Of a stretch of DNA of 6,535 nt, positions 1-4,864 are shown in pieces. Position 1 is the first letter of the stretch. Each line of letters begins with the position of its first letter. Source of the DNA: CAYGKP01 sp964350605 (GTDB lineage: Bacteria; Bacteroidota; Bacteroidia; Cytophagales; JAAEPT01); assembly GCA_964350605.1 (NCBI GenBank), contig CAYGKP010000146.1, positions 1 to 6,535 of the forward strand. The letters run 5' to 3'. The notes beneath the pieces are model-generated. The model made no database searches and was not told the DNA's origin. It was given only the letters and a program-made list of their open reading frames with translations. The position numbers and the translations under genes were made by a program.

Positions 1-31
1 AAATTGGATTGATCGAAGACCTACAAGAGAT

Positions 32-883
32 TTGAAACGTTTTCTGCTCCTGCTCCTGCTCCTCCCGCTCGGCCATTTGTTGCGCGCGCAATCGCACTTC
101 AAGGATGAAATCACCTGGGAGAAGGGCGGGAGCACCAGCCCACACCAAGTATTTGTCGGGGCAGAAACCCCGTTGTTCTGGACCGTAGGGTACCGCCATA
201 GGGCACATAAAAATCCGAAGGCATCATTTCGAGACTCGCCCCACCCACTGGATATGATGAACCCGCGCAAAATCTCGGAGCACGAGCTTTTGACCCGCGT
301 TTCGTTCCAAGCCCAAGTCGGCTACATCGCCTGGCCGCACAACAAGTTGGCTGCCCAGATGATCGGCAGAACAGCGGTCGACACGAAAGCGGCTGCGGAG
401 GCCCTTGACGGTGGCCTGGTCGCGCAAATGGGGCTCAACTATCATTTCCCGATTGCAAAACGGGAATTCTACGTCGGTTGGCGGCTTCACGTGGTTCACA
501 ACCGAAACGCGCGGATTTCTGTCGATGAACCTTTCATTAATGCCTACACCAGTTTCCCGAATCCGGGGGTGTTTTTCGATCCAGCGTTTCAATCGGCCGC
601 CGGGCTGGAAGATGCAGACTACGACATCTTGGCCACCGGAACACTGCTCAACACAGGGATTGTGGTAGGTACTGAATTCCAATTGGGCGGGCAATGGTCG
701 CTGCGCACCGAACTGGGCTTTACGCGGTTTTTGTGGGGCGAACAGAAGTTCGAAGCTGCCGACGACCGCCTCACCCCATTCTACGAGCCCTATTACCAAG
801 ACATCGACAACGAGTTGAACGACCGCTACGAGCAGTACCTCAACCTCCCGAGTATCAACCTGTTGCTGGGGTACAATTTTTAG
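32..883 (+). CDS. Exported protein, probable outer-membrane beta-barrel, function unknown
   Basis: I do not recognise a specific family. The 283-residue product starts with a clear signal peptide: Lys2-Arg3, a run of seven leucines (5-11), and a probable cleavage after Ala19 before Gln20, a common Bacteroidota pattern. The mature part has no cysteines and alternates short amphipathic stretches rich in Tyr, Phe, Trp and Gly with polar loops, for example around residues 130-155 and 205-235, and it ends in a strand closing with Tyr-Asn-Phe. A terminal aromatic residue is typical of outer-membrane barrels. The start is TTG; the frame stays open to the left edge of the window, so an earlier start cannot be excluded, but the position of the signal peptide favours TTG. 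An AAGAGA stretch (25-30) just upstream could be a weak ribosome-binding site. It lies 77 bases before the thioredoxin-like gene on the same strand. The barrel assignment is inference; that it is exported is well supported. Confidence 0.8.
   Translation: MKRFLLLLLLLPLGHLLRAQSHFKDEITWEKGGSTSPHQVFVGAETPLFWTVGYRHRAHKNPKASFRDSPHPLDMMNPRKISEHELLTRVSFQAQVGYIAWPHNKLAAQMIGRTAVDTKAAAEALDGGLVAQMGLNYHFPIAKREFYVGWRLHVVHNRNARISVDEPFINAYTSFPNPGVFFDPAFQSAAGLEDADYDILATGTLLNTGIVVGTEFQLGGQWSLRTELGFTRFLWGEQKFEAADDRLTPFYEPYYQDIDNELNDRYEQYLNLPSINLLLGYNF
45..62 (+). repeat. Three tandem copies of TGCTCC inside a signal-peptide coding region
   Basis: Three perfect tandem hexamers encode part of the leucine run in the signal peptide of the first gene. 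The unit is a multiple of three, so gain or loss of a copy would change the hydrophobic core by two leucines without shifting the frame. Confidence 0.7.
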
Positions 884-893
884 GGCACTCCCA

Positions 894-901
894 TTTATTT
901 G
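894..901 (+). promoter_or_regulatory. Possible Bacteroidota -7 promoter element
   Basis: TTTATTTG matches five of the six fixed positions of the Bacteroidota -7 consensus TAnnTTTG and lies about 60 bases before the thioredoxin-like start. I see no convincing TTTG-type -33 element at the expected distance, so this is only a candidate. If real, it would start the thioredoxin/TonB/MORN transcript separately from the barrel gene. Confidence 0.2.
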
Positions 902-915
902 CGGTTCGATCGCAA
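899..915 (+). other. Small hairpin after the first gene
   Basis: TTGCG and CGCAA form a perfect 5-base stem around a 7-base loop, 15 bases after the stop of the barrel gene. No T-tract follows, so it is a poor intrinsic terminator; it could stabilise the 3' end of the message. It overlaps the last bases of the possible -7 element. Confidence 0.3.
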
Positions 916-943
916 CCCCATAGGTACAAGTGCGTATAACCAA

Positions 944-960
944 GAACCGACCTTCGGTTC
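944..960 (+). promoter_or_regulatory. Perfect hairpin touching the ATG of the thioredoxin-like gene
   Basis: GAACCGA (944-950) and TCGGTTC (954-960) are perfect reverse complements separated by CCT. This gives a 7-base stem whose last base directly precedes the ATG at 961, so in RNA it would occupy the usual ribosome-landing site. Its role is unknown; a translational control element is one possibility. The inverted repeat itself is read directly from the sequence. Confidence 0.45.
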
Positions 961-1527
961 ATGCGCAACGCACGCCCAACATATCGCTCCCTCCGAGTTC
1001 TGGCCATTGGTGCCTTGAGCACGTTGGCCTTGACTGGTGCCCAAAAGGGCGAAGAATCGGTCAATTGGTTGACGTTTGAGGAAGCCGTCAAGCTGCAGCA
1101 AACCGCGCCCCGCAAGATGATGGTCGATGTGTACACTTCTTGGTGCGGCTGGTGCAAGGTGATGGACAAAAAAACCTTCTCGCACCCGGTCATTCGCCGC
1201 CAGTTGAACGAAGAGTTCTACGCCGTGAAGCTTGATGCCGAGCAACGCGAGCCAATCAAAATTGGGCCCAACGAGTTCAAATACGTCGAAACCGAGGGCA
1301 GCCGCGGCTACAATGAGTTGGCCGTGGCCCTGTTGCAAGGCCAAATGAGCTTCCCCACCGTGGTATTCCTCGACGAGAAAATGCAATTGATTCAGCCCGT
1401 TCCCGGCTATCAAGAAGCCGCGACAATGGAGACGATTCTCGATTACATCGAGGGCGACCATTACCGCTCGACCGACTGGTCGGCCTTCTCGGCCACGCAT
1501 CGTGGTCAGGTGGCCGTGGCCAAATAG
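961..1527 (+). CDS. Exported thioredoxin-fold protein (thioredoxin_7/DUF255-like)
   Basis: Predicted periplasmic thiol-disulfide oxidoreductase or thioredoxin-like protein. The 188-residue product has a signal peptide with a basic start (Arg2, Arg5, Arg9, Arg12), a hydrophobic core and probable cleavage after Ala27 before Gln28. The mature domain begins near residue 35 and has the strand MMVDVYTSWCGWCK with the redox pair Cys62-Gly-Trp-Cys65, then KKTF, as in the thioredoxin_7/DUF255 group. The cis-proline expected opposite the active site is in SFPTVVFLDE (Pro132). Length suits a single thioredoxin domain plus signal peptide. An in-frame TAA at 937-939 with no other start codon after it makes ATG 961 the first possible start. 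It leads the TonB-domain and MORN genes by a 71-base gap. Whether it reduces, oxidises or isomerises disulfides cannot be read from the sequence; the partners are unknown, though the next genes contain the only other mature-region cysteines among the complete envelope genes here. Confidence 0.9.
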   Translation: MRNARPTYRSLRVLAIGALSTLALTGAQKGEESVNWLTFEEAVKLQQTAPRKMMVDVYTSWCGWCKVMDKKTFSHPVIRRQLNEEFYAVKLDAEQREPIKIGPNEFKYVETEGSRGYNELAVALLQGQMSFPTVVFLDEKMQLIQPVPGYQEAATMETILDYIEGDHYRSTDWSAFSATHRGQVAVAK

Positions 1528-1550
1528 GTCTCAATTTACCATCGATCGGC

Positions 1551-1581
1551 AGAGCTTGGCACAGGCTTTGCCCCTTTCTCT
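1551..1581 (+). other. Weak imperfect hairpin between thioredoxin-like and TonB-domain genes
   Basis: GGCA (1558-1561) can pair with TGCC (1569-1572), and AGAG (1551-1554) with CTCT (1578-1581) outside an internal loop, followed by pyrimidine-rich sequence. It is too weak to call a terminator; at most it may attenuate or protect RNA within the operon. The rest of the 1528-1598 gap shows no clear promoter. Confidence 0.15.
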
Positions 1582-1598
1582 TCATTAACTTACCGGTG

Positions 1599-2024
1599 AT
1601 GAAGAACACACTCCTTTCTTACTCGTTGCTGTTGTTTGGGCTGCTCGTACTCAGTACCACAACTGCCTTCGCCCAAAGTGACCGACCTGCTGGTTACGGG
1701 TCGAAAGAAAACCACACCGTGGTCGTGAACCGAGAAGCCGAGTATCCAGGCGGCGACCAAGAGCTCTTCATGGATGTCTATGAAAAAGCGCCGTTCAGCG
1801 CAGAAGCTCGCCAAGCCCGCGTTGAAGGCCAAGTGAACGTGAAGTTCATCATCCAAGCCGACGGCTCGGTGACCGATGTGCTCATCCTGAAGGACACCAA
1901 GCCCGCCTGTGGCCCCGCCATCAAAGAATACCTGGAAAGCAAGGTCAGGTTCGAACCCGCCATCGAAGACGGCAAACCCGTGCCCCGCGAACGCCTCATG
2001 GGTTTTCCCGTCCGGGTGCAGTAA
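1599..2024 (+). CDS. Small exported TonB C-terminal-domain protein
   Basis: 141 residues from ATG. A signal peptide (Lys2, a long Leu-rich core, then AFA before Gln26) is followed by a short linker, the EYPGG motif at residues 48-52 that precedes TonB domains in Bacteroidota, and a TonB C-terminal domain (about 70-141): VEGQVNVKFIIQADGSV, then a helix with Cys104, then VRFEPAIEDGKPVP. The family normally transmits proton-motive energy from ExbB/ExbD to TonB-dependent receptors, but a classical TonB has an N-terminal anchor and a long proline-rich periplasm-spanning stretch, absent here. If the N-terminus is cleaved, the protein is a soluble periplasmic domain of about 115 residues and cannot act as a full energy transducer; it may bind peptidoglycan or partner proteins. 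The Cys lies where many Bacteroidota TonB domains have a GC motif. GTG at 1596 directly precedes the ATG and is an alternative start. It is followed after 12 bases by the large MORN gene, so co-transcription is likely. Confidence 0.88.
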   Translation: MKNTLLSYSLLLFGLLVLSTTTAFAQSDRPAGYGSKENHTVVVNREAEYPGGDQELFMDVYEKAPFSAEARQARVEGQVNVKFIIQADGSVTDVLILKDTKPACGPAIKEYLESKVRFEPAIEDGKPVPRERLMGFPVRVQ

Positions 2025-2036
2025 GTTTCGCCTGTG

Positions 2037-4076
2037 ATGCGGCTGCTCTTTTCTTTTCTCGCGCTTTGCGTTCTTAGTTCCGGCCTCTGGGCCCAAACCC
2101 CCTACAAGGAAAACTACCCCCCCGATTCAACGGGTACGCCCGGACCCGTCCACCTGGAAGGGTTCATCAAGGATTCCATACCGGTTGGGCGGTGGAGTTA
2201 TTACTTTGTCGATGGCTCGCTGCATAAGGAGCTGTTCTTTAAGGACGGCGAGTACCAAGGGCCCCAACGGATTTACTACCGCAACGGGGTCATCAAACAG
2301 TACGCGGAGTACAAACTGGGCGAGCCCCACGGACGCTGGATCGAGTATTACACCAGCGGGGACACAGCCCTCTACAGTCTGTATGACGAAGGCTACGAGC
2401 ACGGGCCTTTGATCGAATATTACTTCGGCGGCCAACGCTCGATTGTGGGCGAATACAGCGACGGCCTACGCGACGGCGTGTGGAAAGAATACAACGAGGA
2501 CGGCACCCTGAGCAGCACCTCCACCTACGTGGCCGATACGTTATCGGGCCCCTCGGTGGCTTACTACCCCAGTGGCCAAGTGCAGATTGAGGCGATCTAT
2601 GTCTACGGAGTTCTCAATGGGCCCTATCTCTCCTACTACCCGAATGGGAAGGTCGAGAGTCAAGGCGCGTACCGGGGCGGTGAAGAAAGTGGACTCTGGA
2701 CACTTTACTACGAGAATGGCGAGGTTCAAGAGAAGGGCAAGTACGTCTTCGGCTTCCAGGATTCGACCTGGGTCTACAATTACGACAACGGGCAACTTCG
2801 CCAGAAGGTGACCTACGACCGCGATCAATTGGTCGACCTGGGCGACTACTACAGCCGTACAGGAAAGACCTTGGACAAAGGCTCGTTCAAGAAAGGCAGC
2901 GGCACGCGCAACTATTACTTCGACGAGCACGCGGGACTGGCCGCCACCGTGCCATACAAAGACGGCTGGGCCGAAGGCGAAGGCGTTTCGTACCACGAAC
3001 GTTCTTCTGCGGTAAAAGCCCGGGTGTCGTACGCCAACGGCCTAGAACATGGCCTCATGCGCGAGTACGACCGCAAGGGCAACTTGATCGCCCAGACGAT
3101 GTACGACGAGGGCCTGGAACACGGCCCGACCAAGGAACTCTTCCCCGACGGGAAAACGAGCTTGGAAGGCTGGTACTACAACGGCTACGAAGACAGCCTG
3201 TGGGTCGAATACTACGAGAACGGGCAGATGCTCAGTGAGGGGTACTACCTGGACGGACTGCCCTTTGCGTACTGGTACGAATACTACGACGACGGCTCGC
3301 TGGCGGCGGAAGGCGAATACGACTTTGGCCAACAAACTGGCTTGTGGCGCGAATACTACGCCAGCGGATTTTACCGCGCGGTCGGTGTGTACGAGAACGG
3401 CATGCGCCAGGGCCTGTGGGTGAGCTACCACGACAGCGGAGCTGTCTTTATGCAGGGGTATTTCCTGGATGGCTACGAGGAGGGCGACTGGGAAATCTAT
3501 TTCGACAACGGACAGAAGGAATCGGAAGGAGCCTTCGTCCACGGTCTCGAACACGACTATTGGATCGAGTATTACCCCAATGGCGAGATTTCGGCACTGG
3601 GCAAATACGTGTACGGCCAAGAAGACTCGGTCTGGACCAGCTATCACGAGAACGGCCAACTCCAGCAACTGGAAACCTGGAAGGAAGGCCGCTTGATGGA
3701 GCTCGGCCCGCTCCACGACTCGACGGGCAAAGTGCTGCCGCACGGCACGCTGAAAAATGGGAACGGTACGCGGATCAGCTATTTCGACAACGGGCAAAAG
3801 TCGGCCGAAGGACCCTACAAGAATGGTCTACCAGATGGCAAATGGACCTATTACCACGAGAATGGCAAGATGGCCGGCCAAGGCAACATGGTCATGGGCT
3901 TGCGAGAGGGGCCGTGGGTCTACTACAACGCACTGAACGGAAAGACCGAAGCCAAAGGCAGTTACAAGGCCGACGAGCTTTCTGGCTCCTGGCAATTCTA
4001 TCAACCCGACGGGCGAATCAAAGAGGTCAAGAATTTTGACGACGACCTGGCCGACGTAATCTACGAGTATGAATAG
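2037..4076 (+). CDS. Large exported MORN-variant (YwqK-like) repeat protein
   Basis: 679 residues. A signal peptide (Arg3, Leu/Phe-rich core, cleavage after Ala19 before Gln20) and a short linker lead into an almost unbroken array of about 24 MORN-variant repeats (residues about 51-673), most exactly 24 residues long and of the form G-x-W-x-x-Y-Y-x-x-G-(6)-G-x-Y-x-x-G-x-x-x. Two units are expanded to 46 residues (243-288 and 531-576), each carrying a TGK motif and ending just before a GTR tripeptide. The tail is acidic (DDDLAD...YEYE). The mature protein has no cysteine. MORN-variant repeats form extended beta-hairpin arrays; databases often label the family 'toxin-antitoxin system YwqK antitoxin', but the signal peptide argues against a cytoplasmic antitoxin. 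A periplasmic or surface scaffold is my inference. Most YwqK-like proteins I know of are much shorter than this. GTG at 2034 directly precedes the chosen ATG. It is 12 bases after the TonB-domain gene and overlaps the next MORN gene by 8 bases. Confidence 0.9.
   Translation: MRLLFSFLALCVLSSGLWAQTPYKENYPPDSTGTPGPVHLEGFIKDSIPVGRWSYYFVDGSLHKELFFKDGEYQGPQRIYYRNGVIKQYAEYKLGEPHGRWIEYYTSGDTALYSLYDEGYEHGPLIEYYFGGQRSIVGEYSDGLRDGVWKEYNEDGTLSSTSTYVADTLSGPSVAYYPSGQVQIEAIYVYGVLNGPYLSYYPNGKVESQGAYRGGEESGLWTLYYENGEVQEKGKYVFGFQDSTWVYNYDNGQLRQKVTYDRDQLVDLGDYYSRTGKTLDKGSFKKGSGTRNYYFDEHAGLAATVPYKDGWAEGEGVSYHERSSAVKARVSYANGLEHGLMREYDRKGNLIAQTMYDEGLEHGPTKELFPDGKTSLEGWYYNGYEDSLWVEYYENGQMLSEGYYLDGLPFAYWYEYYDDGSLAAEGEYDFGQQTGLWREYYASGFYRAVGVYENGMRQGLWVSYHDSGAVFMQGYFLDGYEEGDWEIYFDNGQKESEGAFVHGLEHDYWIEYYPNGEISALGKYVYGQEDSVWTSYHENGQLQQLETWKEGRLMELGPLHDSTGKVLPHGTLKNGNGTRISYFDNGQKSAEGPYKNGLPDGKWTYYHENGKMAGQGNMVMGLREGPWVYYNALNGKTEAKGSYKADELSGSWQFYQPDGRIKEVKNFDDDLADVIYEYE
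2763..2900 (+). repeat. Expanded 46-residue module, copy 1
   Basis: A MORN-variant unit with an extra segment, running from STW to KKGS and followed by GTRNYYF. It shares TGK, a Gly-x-x-Lys-x-Gly pattern and the following GTR with copy 2 at 3627-3764, 288 residues downstream. The unit before each copy is also alike (GKYVFGFQD versus GKYVYGQED), so homology extends beyond the module. Confidence 0.7.
3627..3764 (+). repeat. Expanded 46-residue module, copy 2
   Basis: The second long unit, from SVW to KNGN and followed by GTRISYF. It aligns without gaps to copy 1 over its full length while the DNA has diverged clearly, indicating an old duplication kept under selection. It includes the GNGT-type motif. 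Confidence 0.7.
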
Positions 4077-4845
4077 GGCGCGACTGCTACTACTCCTGTT
4101 GCTACTGGCCCCTGCCTTGCTTCGGGCGCAGGACACCTTGCGGACCCACTTCGCTTCGGGTGCCTTGATGTCCGAGGGGGTTGCGGTGAACGGGGCCTAC
4201 GAGGGCGAGGTGCGCTATTACTACCCCGACGGGACGATCAGCGCCGTGGAACACTTCGTAAAAGGCAAGCCCCACGGACTGGCCCGCTACTACGACCCGA
4301 AGGGAAACATCCTAGAAAAGGAACAGTATCGAAATGGCCTGCTAGAAGACAGCGCGTGGAGCTACTACCCCTCCGGGGCCCTGCGCCGCAAAGGGCAGTA
4401 CGAGAAGGGTCTTTACGCGGGGACGTGGCGTTACTACCACCCCGACGGCTCGCTGATGCGTCAGGGAGCGTATGTCGACGGTCAACCCTCCGGCACCTGG
4501 ACCAGTCACTTTAAAGGCGGCGTGGTCGAATACAAAGGCGACTACGTCAAGGGTCTGGAACAAGGACCTTGGCAAGGCTATTACGCCGACGGCACCCTGG
4601 CCAGCGAAGGCCGCTACGAAGGTGGCAAACAAGAAGGCCACTGGGTCTTCTACTACGCGGATGGCCAGAAGCTAGAGGAAGGGGGTTATCGGTCGGGCGC
4701 GGAGCACGGCACCTGGACGTACTACGACGAGAAAGGCCGAAAAGTTGAGCAAGGGCCGTATTGCCAGGGCGAGAAGTGCGGCACCTGGACCACCTTCGAC
4801 AAGCGCGGAAGGATTGTCGAGACCATCGACTACAGCAGCAACTAG
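4069..4845 (+). CDS. Second exported MORN-variant (YwqK-like) repeat protein
   Basis: 258 residues. The signal peptide has Arg3 and Arg5, a run of about eight leucines and probable cleavage after Ala20 before Gln21. The mature protein is about nine to ten MORN-variant repeats of roughly 24 residues, starting with DTLRTHFASG and ending in a partial unit GTWTTFDKRG; repeats such as GTWRYYHPDG and GHWVFYYADG fit the consensus well. The only two cysteines are Cys232 and Cys237 in the ninth unit, close enough for a disulfide. The ATG lies inside the end of the preceding MORN gene (the ATGAATAG overlap covers 8 bases), which suggests translational coupling and a fixed ratio of the two products. The two MORN proteins share repeat architecture but this one lacks the 46-residue modules. 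An exported structural or binding role is inferred. The gene ends 15 bases from the convergent Omp85-like gene. Confidence 0.9.
   Translation: MNRARLLLLLLLLAPALLRAQDTLRTHFASGALMSEGVAVNGAYEGEVRYYYPDGTISAVEHFVKGKPHGLARYYDPKGNILEKEQYRNGLLEDSAWSYYPSGALRRKGQYEKGLYAGTWRYYHPDGSLMRQGAYVDGQPSGTWTSHFKGGVVEYKGDYVKGLEQGPWQGYYADGTLASEGRYEGGKQEGHWVFYYADGQKLEEGGYRSGAEHGTWTYYDEKGRKVEQGPYCQGEKCGTWTTFDKRGRIVETIDYSSN
4132..4842 (+). repeat. Array of about nine to ten MORN-variant repeats
   Basis: The repeats fill the whole mature protein. The ninth unit is unusual in holding the YCQGEKC segment, the only cysteines in either MORN protein after signal cleavage. Confidence 0.8.
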
Positions 4846-4864
4846 TCCGGCGATCTGCCGCTAG
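4842..4864. terminator. Possible bidirectional hairpin at the convergent gene junction
   Basis: CTAG (4842-4845) pairs with CTAG (4861-4864), and CGGC (4848-4851) pairs with GCCG (4857-4860) around the loop GATCT, with a 2-base bulge (TC). Both stop codons (TAG on each strand) lie in the outer stem. No T-tract follows in either direction, so it is not a textbook intrinsic terminator, but its location between tail-to-tail genes suits a shared 3'-end structure. Confidence 0.35.

Larger units (their letters stand above)
2187..4055 (+). repeat. Array of about 24 MORN-variant protein repeats
   Basis: At the protein level the unit is about 24 residues (72 bases), recognisable by Trp at position 3, Tyr-Tyr at 6-7, Gly at 10, Gly-x-Tyr at 16-18 and Gly at 21. 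The DNA copies are diverged, so this is an old array rather than recent tandem amplification. Units are most degenerate near the middle (about 2900-3130). Confidence 0.85.

Noticed and set aside
224..943. 239-codon minus-strand frame across the barrel gene
   Set aside because: It lies opposite a signal-peptide-bearing gene and has no recognisable domain; it is explained by codon bias.
2127..3797. Several long open frames antisense to the MORN genes, the longest 251 codons (3042-3797)
   Set aside because: Their products are Val/Ala-rich low-complexity sequences that mirror the repeated Tyr, Asn, Gly and Glu codons of the MORN array on the other strand. They have no signal or domain, and the sense frame is clearly coding.
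3344..4039. 231-codon + strand frame inside the large MORN gene
   Set aside because: It is an Arg-rich out-of-frame reading of the repeats with no recognisable domain.
2037..4845. Toxin-antitoxin system, from the usual 'YwqK antitoxin' label of MORN-variant proteins
   Set aside because: Both proteins carry signal peptides, are built wholly of repeats, and have no adjacent toxin-like gene; the label is a family name, not evidence of function here.
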